From Caldilineaceae bacterium (GTDB lineage Bacteria; Chloroflexota; Anaerolineae; Caldilineales; Caldilineaceae), in contig JAJDXQ010000023.1 of NCBI GenBank assembly GCA_022823185.1, positions 1-39,528 on the forward strand: a stretch of DNA of 39,528 bases, written 5' to 3'. Shown piece after piece: positions 30,881 to 38,902 of this stretch. Made by a program: the position numbers and the translations under genes. The notes beneath the pieces are model-generated. The model made no database searches. It was given only the letters and a program-made list of their open reading frames with translations, and was not told where the DNA came from. Each line of letters begins with the position of its first letter. Position 1 is the first letter of the stretch.

Positions 30881-30931
30881 GGATCGGCCCCCGGTGTGCC
30901 CTCGTTGCTCGCGTAGAACGCGTGCAGCGCC

Positions 30932-31882
30932 TTACGCCCAGACAAATACCGTGCCCAACAGTTCATGCGGGGCGTCGCGCAGTGTGTCGTAGACGCGCCG
31001 GGCCTCTGTCACCGGCACAACGTCCTGGAGCAGCGGGGCGATATCGACCTGGCCGCGGCGAATGAGCCGGCACAGATTCGCCAGATCGTCGCGGTCATAG
31101 CCCGTGTTCTGTCTGATCGTAATCTCGCGCGCCTGACCCAGATTGAAGGTATAGTGGACGTGAAAGCGGCCGGCGATGAGCAGCAGTCGGCCCCGGCTCC
31201 TGAGCGCGCGAATCATCCTGTCCACCATGCCCGCGACGCCCGCCGCGTCGATCAGCGCATCGAAGGCGCCATCGGCGACCTGTTTCTCCCATCCGTCGCC
31301 GGCGACATCGAACACATCCTCAGCGGCGCCGATCCGTCGCGCCAACTCCAGCCGGCGCGGGTCGACTTCGCAGACCGCGACGCGGGCGCCCATCGCGCTG
31401 GCAATCTGAGCCGCCATCTGGCCGATAAACCCCTGGCCGACGACGAGAACGCGTTCACCCATGCGCAGATCAGCGTGCCGACACGAGCGCATCGCCACAC
31501 TGGACATGCCAAACAGCGCAGCCTGCCTGGGGTCAACATCCTCTGGCACTTTGATGAGCAGCCCATCTTCACGCGTCACCACATATTCCTTGTGGTCGGC
31601 GTTGATATACAGCAGATCGCCGAATGCAAGCCCGGCAACATCAGGACCGGTCTCGATCACGCGGCCCACGTGCTGATAGCCCCACCCGGCCGGCAGCGCG
31701 TCGTCAGGGTGCGCATAGTTGCCGCCGACCAGGTCGTTGTGCTCGGTCCCGTTTGTGATGCCCGAATAGACCGTCCGCGTCTTGACCTGGTTGCCGGTCG
31801 GTCCCGCCGGCGCCGGCCAGTCGCTCACCAGTACCTTCTCGCGTCTCTTGTCGGGCCGGAGCCTCGTCACCAGCGCGCGCAT
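30932..31882 (-). CDS. Zinc-type medium-chain dehydrogenase
   Basis: A 316-residue medium-chain dehydrogenase/reductase. The coenzyme motif G149-Q-G151-F-I-G154 lies in VLVVGQGFIGQMAA, and VAVCEVDPRRLELA ends in an acidic residue after beta-2, which favours NAD. The usual catalytic cysteine region is replaced by VYSGITNGTEHND (38-50), as in the sugar/bacteriochlorophyllide dehydrogenase-like subgroup, and the four-cysteine structural zinc loop is missing. The ATG at 31882 has GGAGAAGG before it; a longer start 26 residues upstream was rejected. It is 28 bases from the ThuA gene. It probably oxidises a sugar derivative delivered by the importer. Confidence 0.87.
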   Translation of the reverse strand: MRALVTRLRPDKRREKVLVSDWPAPAGPTGNQVKTRTVYSGITNGTEHNDLVGGNYAHPDDALPAGWGYQHVGRVIETGPDVAGLAFGDLLYINADHKEYVVTREDGLLIKVPEDVDPRQAALFGMSSVAMRSCRHADLRMGERVLVVGQGFIGQMAAQIASAMGARVAVCEVDPRRLELARRIGAAEDVFDVAGDGWEKQVADGAFDALIDAAGVAGMVDRMIRALRSRGRLLLIAGRFHVHYTFNLGQAREITIRQNTGYDRDDLANLCRLIRRGQVDIAPLLQDVVPVTEARRVYDTLRDAPHELLGTVFVWA

Positions 31883-31910
31883 AGAGCCTTCTCCAAGATG
31901 ACAGCCGCGC

Positions 31911-32585
31911 CTAAATTCTTTGGGCTGCCCACTGGATCCCCCGTAACACGGTCTCGCCAAAACCGGGGTTTGCCCACGTCAGGTTGTCATGCCCCGATTG
32001 GAAGCAGAAGACCCGTGCCTGCCTGTACATCCTCGCCCAGGCGATCGCTCTCATGCTGCTGGGATGGTCAGCTGTCAACAGTATCTCGCTGTCTGCGCCC
32101 GGTTCCTCCATCATGTACGTTTCGTCCGCCATCTCCCAGGCGTTCATGCCCCTGGTGATCGGATGTTCAGGGCTGGCGATCTCGACGCGCAGCGTCTGCT
32201 CGGGATGGTGGCCGAAACTGCGATCCCGGATGTCCACCATCTCGCTCCACACCGGCCACTGCGGGTAGGCGAGGATGGCGTGGTGCAGGAAGACGATGCC
32301 TTGCTCCGTCTCGCCCAGGCGCCCCAGTGCAGTTTTGGGTCTCCCCGCGTACCACGGTCCCCCGTCGTCGGCGGGGCCATCCATCAACATCGTGTAGAAG
32401 AGAACCACGTCGTAGCCATCGCGCACGCTTGCGCGTGCGGAGGCGAAGTCGTCCATATGCTGGATATAGGCATCGACGCCCGCCAGGCTACGGAAAAACC
32501 GGTGAAAGTTCAGCACGTCATAGCCGTGACCACCGGTGATTACAGCGCAGCTGATCGGATCCCTTGTCGTCTTATCCGTCCCCAT
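31911..32585 (-). CDS. ThuA domain protein
   Basis: A 224-residue ThuA-like protein with the class I glutamine-amidotransferase-type fold. Landmarks are VITGGHGYD (15-23), GIVFLHHAILAYPQWP (96-111), HPITRGMNAWEMADETYMM (141-159) and the C-terminal SGHDNLTWANPGF (197-209). ThuA proteins appear in trehalose and other sugar-use operons and are often next to dehydrogenases, as here. The biochemical role is still poorly defined. A strong hairpin (32617-32651) lies just upstream of its start, leaving no room for a separate promoter, so it depends on read-through. Confidence 0.9.
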   Translation of the reverse strand: MGTDKTTRDPISCAVITGGHGYDVLNFHRFFRSLAGVDAYIQHMDDFASARASVRDGYDVVLFYTMLMDGPADDGGPWYAGRPKTALGRLGETEQGIVFLHHAILAYPQWPVWSEMVDIRDRSFGHHPEQTLRVEIASPEHPITRGMNAWEMADETYMMEEPGADSEILLTADHPSSMRAIAWARMYRQARVFCFQSGHDNLTWANPGFGETVLRGIQWAAQRI

Positions 32586-32616
32586 ATTTTGCTCCGGCGC
32601 TCGCTAGTGAAAAGGA

Positions 32617-32651
32617 ACGCTGGGGACGACGAATCCTTCCGTCCCCAGCGT
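32617..32651 (-). terminator. Strong hairpin between the substrate-binding and ThuA genes
   Basis: ACGCTGGGGACG (32617-32628) and CGTCCCCAGCGT (32640-32651) form a perfect 12-bp stem with an 11-base loop. On the leftward transcript it is followed by TTCCTTTTCACT. It is 32 bases before the ThuA start. Such a stem after a binding-protein gene often ends most transcripts or protects the 3' end, so that the binding protein is made in excess over the genes downstream. Confidence 0.8.
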
Positions 32652-32716
32652 CTTGGTCGTCTAACAGCGTACAGTCCGGATCGCACGCCGGTCAGCTTGG
32701 ATGCGTCGCAGCTACT

Positions 32717-34387
32717 CTACTGCGCGCGCGACAGAGCGGAGTTGTAGGCATCCACAATGTCCTGGGCGCCCATGCTCTCGATCGTGGACGTGAGCTCGCC
32801 CCAGGTGTCGTCATTGATTTCAATCTGCCCTTCGATCATCTGCTGGATCGTTTCAAGCAGATAGGTGTCAATGGGAGCGCCGAGGCTGGCGGCGGTCTCC
32901 GCCTCCTCTTCGTTCAGTACGATGGAAGGCAGCGGATCACCGTAGGAGCCGCTGGGATTGATGAACTGATCGTCAATCCATCTCCACCCATCCGGAAATT
33001 CCGGCGCCGGCCAGTCTGCCATCAGGCCCCAATGCGGTTCGGCCTCTGGCCACCATACGCGGGCGAGCGAGCCGATGTCATTGATAAACGCCGTTTCGTT
33101 GGTCATCGCGGGCGGGGACTCGGGGATCGCGCCGGCGCAGTAGTGCTTTTCCTTCAGGCTTGGATGGCGCTGAATGGTGTCGGTATAGCACTTGGTCCCG
33201 TCGGCGCGATAGGTCCAATCCACGCCCTCTTTGCCCTGGTAGATCAGGAAGCGGCCCTCGGTGCTGAACAGATAGTCGATCAGCCAGACGGCTGCTTCGA
33301 TCTCTGCCTCAGAGGAGGAGGCCGAGATAACCAGGGGGTTCCCCAGCCATACATTGGAGGGTGCGGGCCAGAGAATCTTTTCGTCATCGACCGTCAGCGA
33401 CATGACGGGGTAGAACTTGCCCTGGTCGATGCCGGCATTGGCGACGCACGAATAGAAGTGCCAGCCCGTGTTCTCGAGAATGGCGCCCGCCTCGCACGTG
33501 CCGCGCGCCAGCGCCTCCCAGTCCGGGTCGCTCATGGTGGCGTACTCCGGATGCAGGACTCCGTTTTCCCACATCCAATTCATGAACTCGACCATGGTGC
33601 GGAAGCGGGCCATCAGCGGGCCATACTCATATTGCTCGGTGTAGGGGTTGTAGTAAACGGTCAGGTCGGTGCCCAGCCATTTGGCCCAGTTGCCCGTATG
33701 GCCGGTGAAGCCGCTGCGACTGGAGATGACAGGCTTGCCGCCCAGTTGATCCTTCAGGCACAACATCGCCCCTTTAAGATCGTCCAATGTCAGAATGGCG
33801 TCCCAGTTGCCATTCCACCTGTCCTCGATGATCCCGCACTGCTCGATCAGGTCCGCCCGCAGTTGCAGCCACGGCCGCAGCTGGCGTAGCCGTCTGACCT
33901 GAGGCACGGCGTATATGTTGCCGTCGGGCGAGGTCATCAACTTCTCCATATCGGGCTGTCTTTCCATCTCGGCCACGAGATTGGGCATGTCGCCAGCCTC
34001 GATGTACGGGGTGAGCGATACGAACAGCCCTTGCGGACCGAACTCGTGCGCAATGTCCATCGGCGTTCCCGTCGAGTCGGCCGGCAGGCCTAACTGCATG
34101 ATGTCCGGCAGATCACCGGAGGCCAGGGTGGTGGCGATCCGCTCGCCGAGGAACTCGCGCGGGATCTGGCGGAACGCGTAGGTGAAGCCGGTCCGGTCGG
34201 CCAACAGCTGCATCGAGTAGGTCTCAGGCGTGATATCTCCAAAAACACCTTCCGGCGCAATCATCAGCTCCAACTCGACGGCGCCGTCGCTCTCGACGGT
34301 CCCGGGCGCCTGTGGAACACAGCTCACCAGGAGAATGCTCAAAACGGTGAGCAAGCAAGCATATAACGGCAGGCTGAATCTCTTCAT
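32717..34387 (-). CDS. Extracellular sugar-binding lipoprotein of an ABC importer
   Basis: A 556-residue binding protein of the LipO/family 1 type for large sugars. The lipoprotein signal (MKRFSLPLYACLLTVLSILL) ends in the lipobox LVSC with C23 as the lipidated residue. Then come an acidic linker and the two-lobe body: PEGVFGDITPETYSMQLLAD (49-68) and TYSM/TLASGDLPDIMQLGLP-type segments, ending with FINPSGSYGDPLPSIV. Partner permeases of the LplB/LplC type lie upstream; the gap of 251 bases to them holds candidate RNA hairpins. GGAGAGGGAA precedes the start. Such systems usually rely on a shared ATPase (MsmX type); none is in this window. Confidence 0.9.
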   Translation of the reverse strand: MKRFSLPLYACLLTVLSILLVSCVPQAPGTVESDGAVELELMIAPEGVFGDITPETYSMQLLADRTGFTYAFRQIPREFLGERIATTLASGDLPDIMQLGLPADSTGTPMDIAHEFGPQGLFVSLTPYIEAGDMPNLVAEMERQPDMEKLMTSPDGNIYAVPQVRRLRQLRPWLQLRADLIEQCGIIEDRWNGNWDAILTLDDLKGAMLCLKDQLGGKPVISSRSGFTGHTGNWAKWLGTDLTVYYNPYTEQYEYGPLMARFRTMVEFMNWMWENGVLHPEYATMSDPDWEALARGTCEAGAILENTGWHFYSCVANAGIDQGKFYPVMSLTVDDEKILWPAPSNVWLGNPLVISASSSEAEIEAAVWLIDYLFSTEGRFLIYQGKEGVDWTYRADGTKCYTDTIQRHPSLKEKHYCAGAIPESPPAMTNETAFINDIGSLARVWWPEAEPHWGLMADWPAPEFPDGWRWIDDQFINPSGSYGDPLPSIVLNEEEAETAASLGAPIDTYLLETIQQMIEGQIEINDDTWGELTSTIESMGAQDIVDAYNSALSRAQ

Positions 34388-34638
34388 TTCCCTCTCCTCT
34401 TTTGTGTCTAATGTAAGTTCAATATGAGACCAGGATTATTCACACGGCCTGTATCCTGGGATCGCCGGCCTCTCGCTCGCTTTGCCTTCATCTGCAAGCT
34501 CCTGGTCCCATTTGGGATCTACATTAAAGCGAATGAATCGCAAATGCTGGAGAGCATAAGCTGGTGCCAAAGATCTGCTCGATAGAACCACCTCCTTCAC
34601 TCGATTCGGCTATAGCGTCGACTATAGCGCGCCCGGGT
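34388..34638 (-). promoter_or_regulatory. Gap between permease and binding-protein genes with competing hairpins
   Basis: No gene fits in these 251 bases. CCAGGAT (34430-34436) can pair with ATCCTGG (34453-34459), while GACCAGGA (34428-34435) can instead pair with TCCTGGTC (34500-34507), so the two pairings exclude each other. An 8-base direct repeat CTATAGCG lies at 34610-34617 and 34622-34629, next to the permease stop. This could be an attenuator or an operator controlling the binding-protein gene; no T-rich terminator is visible. Confidence 0.3.
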
Positions 34639-35517
34639 CTACCCCTTGATTGCGCCGACCAGCGTGCCCTGCACAAAGTACTTCTGGACAAAGGGATATA
34701 CCAGCAGGATCGGACCCAGCGTCACGATGACGGTTGCCATTTTTACCTGCCTGAAAAACGCCTTCGCTTGCAGGGTGTCGGCATAGTTCCCCTGCACCAC
34801 CTCCCCCGTGGCTCCCCGTATGAGCATCCGCCGCAGCATGATAGTCAGGGGGAACTTTTCCGAGTTGTTGAGATAGAGCAGCGGATTGAAGAAGTCATTC
34901 CAGATCGCCACCGCGACGAACAGGGCGATGGTCGCCAGGATCGGTTTGGAGAGGGGTACGATGATCTGCAACAGGATGCGAAAGTCGCTGGCGCCGTCCA
35001 CGCGGGCGGCGTCCTTCAGCTCGCGCGGTATCGTCGAGATATTCGCCCGCACCAGGATGATAAACCAGAAATTGAAGGCAACCGGCAGGGTAATCACCCA
35101 AATCGTATTGAGCAGTCCATAGCTCTGATAGGTCAGGTAGGTGGGAATCAGGCCGGCGGAGAAAAAGAGCGTCAGCCCCAGGATCAGACTGACCGGACCG
35201 CGCCAGCGAAAACGGGGCTCCGAGAGCGGGTATGCCGCCAGCAGGCAGACGATCAGAGTGAACGACGTGCCAAGCACCGTGTAGAGGATCGAGTTCCGGT
35301 ACGCTCGCACCACCGCATTCGCCTTTGCAATCGCCTCGTACGCATCCAGGTTGAAGCCGATCGGGAACAACTTCACCGATTGCCTCCACACTGCTTCGCC
35401 ATCGCTCACCGAAATGGAAAAGACGTACAGCAGCGGGTAGAGCATCAAGCAGCTGAACCCGATCAGGAACAGATAGTTCAGATAATCGAAAAGCCGCATC
35501 TTCCTCAGGGTATGCAC
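34639..35517 (-). CDS. Carbohydrate ABC transporter permease (LplC/MalG-like)
   Basis: A 292-residue inner-membrane permease with six helices spread over about 12-275. The EAA loop that docks the ATPase is at about 167-192 (ELKDAARVDGASDFR followed by VPLSKP). The large outside loop near 40-70 is typical of the second permease of the LplB/LplC family for oligosaccharides. The GTG at 35517 is chosen because GAGGAG lies 6 bases before it; an ATG at 35499 has less room. It follows the first permease by 13 bases. Confidence 0.92.
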   Translation of the reverse strand: MHTLRKMRLFDYLNYLFLIGFSCLMLYPLLYVFSISVSDGEAVWRQSVKLFPIGFNLDAYEAIAKANAVVRAYRNSILYTVLGTSFTLIVCLLAAYPLSEPRFRWRGPVSLILGLTLFFSAGLIPTYLTYQSYGLLNTIWVITLPVAFNFWFIILVRANISTIPRELKDAARVDGASDFRILLQIIVPLSKPILATIALFVAVAIWNDFFNPLLYLNNSEKFPLTIMLRRMLIRGATGEVVQGNYADTLQAKAFFRQVKMATVIVTLGPILLVYPFVQKYFVQGTLVGAIKG

Positions 35518-35530
35518 GAGCTACTCCTCG

Positions 35531-36508
35531 CTACCACAGTCCTTCGCGGTCCTCATTCGTTCTTTTTACGATGTAGTTGGCCGCCACCACCAGAGCGAAG
35601 GCCACCACGGAATCGAATAACCCGATCGCCGCGCCATAGCTGAAGTCAAACTTTATCAATCCACGCCTGTACACATAGGTGGCGATGACGTCCGAAACAC
35701 TGTAGGTGGCCGGTTGCTGCAGCAGGAACGCTCTCTCGAATCCCACCGAAATGATCGATGACACAGAGAGGATCAGCGTAACGCTGATCACCGGCAGCAG
35801 TCCGGGCAGCGTGACGTACTTGATACGCTGCCAGCGCGACGCGCCGTCCACGATCGCCGCTTCATACAGCTCCGGCGGAATGCCTGTCAGTGCCGCCAGG
35901 TAGATGATTGAACCCCAGCCAACGCCCTGCCACACGACAGAACCGACGTACAGCGGCCGAAACCACTCCGACGCGCCCAGGATGCGTACCGTGTCGCCGG
36001 TCAGGGCGACCGCTATCTGGTTGACGATGCCGTCGAAGCTGAAGAAGTCATAGATCAGACCGACGATCACCACGACGGCGACAAAGTGCGGCAGGTAGCT
36101 GATCGACTGGGTCACGCGCTTGAACAGGCCGTGCTGCTGTTTGACCTCGTTGAGCAACACCGCGAAGATGATCGGCAGCGGATAGGAGATCACGAGCGTC
36201 CAGAAGCCCAGCACGACCGTGTTTTTTACCACGCGGAAGAAAAAGGGATCCTCTACGAACTTGAAGAAGTTCTCCAATCCCACCCACTCGCTGCCCCTGA
36301 CCCCGGCAACGATGTTGTAGTCTTTGAAGGCGATCTGCAGGCCATACAGGGGATAGAAGCGAAAGAGGAAAAACCCGACCAGCACGGGCAGGATCATCAC
36401 ATAGAGCTGCCAGTTATTGCGGAGATCCTTCTCCAGCCGCTCGCGCCAGTCGTGCAGACGTGAGCGGGGATCGGATTTTTTCGGAACCACCCCGGCGCCT
36501 ATTGCCAC
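35531..36508 (-). CDS. Carbohydrate ABC transporter permease (LplB/MalF-like)
   Basis: A 325-residue inner-membrane permease. An amphipathic basic N-terminus (SRLHDWRERLEKDLRNNW) leads to the first helix at about 35-55, followed by FRFYPLYGLQIAFKDYN, the hallmark of LplB-type permeases. The EAA loop is PPELYEAAIVDGASRWQRIK (211-230) and continues to TLPGLLP. A GTG start at 36508 follows AAGGGAG. It heads a leftward operon of permease, permease, binding protein, ThuA, dehydrogenase and GH67-like enzyme, driven by a candidate promoter about 210 bases upstream. The likely cargo is an oligosaccharide or uronate-bearing sugar. Confidence 0.93.
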   Translation of the reverse strand: MAIGAGVVPKKSDPRSRLHDWRERLEKDLRNNWQLYVMILPVLVGFFLFRFYPLYGLQIAFKDYNIVAGVRGSEWVGLENFFKFVEDPFFFRVVKNTVVLGFWTLVISYPLPIIFAVLLNEVKQQHGLFKRVTQSISYLPHFVAVVVIVGLIYDFFSFDGIVNQIAVALTGDTVRILGASEWFRPLYVGSVVWQGVGWGSIIYLAALTGIPPELYEAAIVDGASRWQRIKYVTLPGLLPVISVTLILSVSSIISVGFERAFLLQQPATYSVSDVIATYVYRRGLIKFDFSYGAAIGLFDSVVAFALVVAANYIVKRTNEDREGLW

Positions 36509-36716
36509 ATCTTCTCCCTTGGTTACACTTTGAGACTGTTAGTGAAAATATGGCTCTTGACATCCGCCTGCAGGGGCTGTTCGGGATGTCTGGCCTCAAG
36601 CAGGGCGTGATATCTGAGGGGTTGCCGCGCTTACGTCCTGTGAGTATGCGTTGAGAGGAAAACAGATGCTGCTGCGGAATCAGATACAAGAGGTCGGACA
36701 CCGCATACCAGTGCGC

Positions 36717-36745
36717 AGTCTACCTGACCGCCAGTCCATAGTCAA
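36717..36745 (-). promoter_or_regulatory. Promoter of the leftward sugar-import operon
   Basis: On the minus strand TTGACT (36745-36740) and TAGACT (36722-36717) are separated by 17 bases. The promoter starts right beyond the terminator of the hydroxyacid dehydrogenase gene and would give a leader of about 200 bases before the LplB-type GTG. No gene fits in that leader. Confidence 0.5.
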
Positions 36746-36749
36746 GTAA

Positions 36750-36775
36750 ATAAAATTTCAGGGTTAGGCCCTGAA
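36750..36775 (-). terminator. Rho-independent terminator after the hydroxyacid dehydrogenase gene
   Basis: TTCAGGG (36757-36763) and CCCTGAA (36769-36775) form a 7-bp stem with a 5-base loop. On the leftward transcript the stem is followed by ATTTTATTT, a proper U-tract. It lies 34 bases after the stop codon and separates the dehydrogenase transcript from the sugar operon. Confidence 0.8.
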
Positions 36776-36808
36776 CTGCCAAAGAGATGTAGACAGACTC
36801 AGATTCCG

Positions 36809-37867
36809 TCAGTCAACCGGCTTCAACTCCCCTTCGTAGAGAAGAGCGTCTCGTCTTGTCGCCGGAAACCGCGGTGTCTCGCCATTCAATACGGCGATGG
36901 CGTCCTTGCAGGCATCGGTGAGACAGCGGCGATGGCAGAAATCAGTGCCGCCGGCGATATGGGGCGTCGCCAGCACGTTTGGATGGCGCCGGAACCAGGC
37001 GTCCTTGGGCGGGGGTTCAGGCTCAAACACGTCGATAGCCGCCGCAATCTCGCCGGCTTCGATCCGTTCCCACAGGGGCTGTTGTTCAACAACCGCCATC
37101 CGCGTCACCAGGACAAATAGGCTCCCCTTGGGCAGGGAATAAATTACCTCGCGGTTGATCACTTCCAGCGTTGTCGGCATCGGCGGCAGACCGACAACGA
37201 AGATTTCAGATGTCTGCGCCAGTTCGGTCAGAGAGTTCGCCCGCTTGACGGCGTACTGGGAAAACACGTCGTCAGAAACAAAGGGATCATAGACCCGAAC
37301 GTCGCATCTGAAGGGCGCGATCAGCTCGGCGTAGCGCCGATTGATGCTGCCCAGCCCCGCCAGACCCACCCGCCGGCCGGTCAGGTCACCGTACACAAAG
37401 CCCGGCTTTTCCCACGAGTCGAAGGGGTGTGTCTGCCAGCCTCCTTCACGCAACAGATACATCGATTCGGGGATATCGCGGATTAAGTTCAGCGTCATCG
37501 CCAGCGCAAACTCTGCGACGGAGGGCGTCATGCTGCGCGAGGTATCGATGAGCGTAATGCCGCACCTGTCCAGGAGGTCGAAATCGATCCAGCCGGCAAA
37601 CCGGTTGTCAAAGGTCCCGGCGAACACCTTGAGGTTTTCCGCCTGCGGCCAGTGCTCGGGCTGCATGGCCGGCCGGTGCCAGCAGCCGATCACCGCGGCA
37701 TCTGCCTCCTTAAGGGCCGCAAGAAACTGCTCAAAAGCAGCCGCCTCCTCCCCGCGTCGTATTGCAACGATATCAACTTGGCCATTTTCACGAAGCAGGT
37801 CACATCCTTCTCCGTGAAAATTGCTGCCAATGTGGAACTCTTCATGAAGTAACACGGCGAAACGCAT
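36809..37867 (-). CDS. D-2-hydroxyacid dehydrogenase family protein
   Basis: A 352-residue member of the D-isomer-specific 2-hydroxyacid dehydrogenase family. The NAD-binding motif is VGLAGLGSIN, with G171-L-G173-S-I-N176, so the third glycine is replaced by asparagine. The catalytic set is R256 (VLVTRMAVV), E284 (DVFEPEP) and H303 (TPHIAGG). LIDTSRSMTPSVAEFALAMT (107-126) is the helix before the coenzyme domain. AAGGGGG lies 8 bases before the ATG at 37867; a frame 46 residues longer is not family-like. It is transcribed alone from a good promoter at 37977-38005 and ends in a terminator. The substrate is a 2-hydroxy or sugar acid. Confidence 0.9.
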   Translation of the reverse strand: MRFAVLLHEEFHIGSNFHGEGCDLLRENGQVDIVAIRRGEEAAAFEQFLAALKEADAAVIGCWHRPAMQPEHWPQAENLKVFAGTFDNRFAGWIDFDLLDRCGITLIDTSRSMTPSVAEFALAMTLNLIRDIPESMYLLREGGWQTHPFDSWEKPGFVYGDLTGRRVGLAGLGSINRRYAELIAPFRCDVRVYDPFVSDDVFSQYAVKRANSLTELAQTSEIFVVGLPPMPTTLEVINREVIYSLPKGSLFVLVTRMAVVEQQPLWERIEAGEIAAAIDVFEPEPPPKDAWFRRHPNVLATPHIAGGTDFCHRRCLTDACKDAIAVLNGETPRFPATRRDALLYEGELKPVD

Positions 37868-37976
37868 CGAGGATACCCCCTTACGGAAACGCAAAAAATG
37901 CAGACAAAACGGCCTCCGACGGAGCGCAAGCGTCGAGGCGGTGATGGTCAAAATGAAGCAGGTCCGCAGCAGGCGC

Positions 37977-38005
37977 AGTGTACAGCGACGCGCCGCCAGT
38001 GTCAA
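37977..38005 (-). promoter_or_regulatory. Promoter for the hydroxyacid dehydrogenase gene
   Basis: On the minus strand TTGACA (38005-38000) is followed after 17 bases by TACACT (37982-37977), giving a leader of about 105 bases to the ATG at 37867. Confidence 0.6.
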
Positions 38006-38083
38006 TCAGATCGAGGCTTCCGGGTGCCCCCCAGAGGACGAACCCATCGCTGTCTGCCCTTTCAACCGACACAGAAAGCCCCG

Positions 38084-38200
38084 TCAGCAGTCGATCGAAA
38101 CTTGCCAATGGTTAAGGAGACAATCCTTGAGAAAACTGTGGAACCCAGTCCCGCGCGGGGGGACAGGCGCCCTGATTGAGGCGGCAACGTTGGCCGTCAT
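38084..38200 (-). pseudogene. Truncated AbiEii-type toxin stub after AbiEi
   Basis: The ATG at 38200 overlaps the AbiEi stop by 4 bases (ATGA), the expected position of the toxin gene. The frame reads MTANVAASIRA, which resembles the start of AbiEii nucleotidyltransferase toxins (MT-NVAASVR-RLLN). From residue 12 it turns into PVPPRGTGFHSFLKDCLL and stops after 38 codons. So only about 11 codons survive; the rest was probably lost by deletion, with the hydroxyacid dehydrogenase promoter now close behind. No nucleotidyltransferase motif is present. Confidence 0.6.
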
Positions 38201-38799
38201 AGCACACCGGCGTCCAGTATGGTCTTGAGACGACGCGAGGGAAGCGCCTCAAGCGTGCGAGCCAGCGCGGCAGTGGTCACCTTCCTGTCTTGTAGTGCCT
38301 CCCGCAGCGCCTCCAGCGCAGCCTCTCTGCCGACAAGACGCTCAAACCGGAAACAGTCAACCACGGTGCGAACTGGTGAAGTGATACGGGCTGGCACACC
38401 TTCAAACTTCGTCTCCTGAATACCATAGGTCCATGCCGCGCCGCTGAACCGAAGCAGACGCACTCCCACATTGGTCAGCACAGGAGGTTTTGCCTTGTGC
38501 GGAATGGCGATCCAGACCTGGTGCGGGAGTTGTGTACCGATCCCATGCACCTGAAGCGCCGAAAGGAGGCAAACGATTGCGTTGGGAACGCGGGCACAGA
38601 CGGAGGCGATCGAATAGCGTTCTGTGGGCTCAGTGTCGGCAAGCCGGTAGAGACCCCAACCGACGCGCTCGACAGCCTCGTCCGCCTCAAGCTGTCGCAG
38701 CCTGTGGTAGGGGATTCCCAGCGGCTGCAGTTGACTTGGGCGAAAAAAGGCGCCGATACCGGCTTGGCGAAGGCGTTCCTCATTGAGTTCGGCTGTCAT
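38197..38799 (-). CDS. AbiEi-family antitoxin (type IV toxin-antitoxin), toxin lost
   Basis: A 200-residue AbiEi-like protein. The N-terminal winged helix (GIGAFFRPSQLQPLGIPYHR then LRQLEADEAVERVGWGLYRL, 14-52) would bind the operator. The body has SIASVCARVPNAIVCLLSAL, IPHKAKPP and the C-terminal ITSPVRTVVDCFRFERLVG with the helix after it. In studied pairs AbiEi represses its own operon and counteracts the AbiEii nucleotidyltransferase. The gene is intact and its promoter is textbook-like, but the toxin gene behind it is reduced to a stub. It could survive as a regulator, as a neutraliser of AbiEii toxins elsewhere, or simply be decaying. Confidence 0.87.
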   Translation of the reverse strand: MTAELNEERLRQAGIGAFFRPSQLQPLGIPYHRLRQLEADEAVERVGWGLYRLADTEPTERYSIASVCARVPNAIVCLLSALQVHGIGTQLPHQVWIAIPHKAKPPVLTNVGVRLLRFSGAAWTYGIQETKFEGVPARITSPVRTVVDCFRFERLVGREAALEALREALQDRKVTTAALARTLEALPSRRLKTILDAGVL

Positions 38800-38840
38800 T
38801 GCTTGTCAGTCCTGCCTTCTTCTTGATGATGAATACCGGC

Positions 38841-38902
38841 ATTCTACGCAACCGTAAGACAGATGTCAATTTTGGTCGGCATTCCTTAGTTCTATGCCGA
38901 CC
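38841..38902 (-). promoter_or_regulatory. abiE promoter with adjoining operator
   Basis: On the minus strand TTGACA (38869-38864) and TAGAAT (38846-38841) are 17 bases apart. Immediately upstream is a perfect 9-bp inverted repeat: ATGCCGACC (38894-38902) and GGTCGGCAT (38874-38882), with an 11-base spacer. Its near arm ends 4 bases from the -35 box. AbiEi proteins bind inverted repeats in their own promoter, so this is the likely operator. A run of T's follows the repeat on the plus strand, so it might also end a rightward transcript. Confidence 0.65.
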
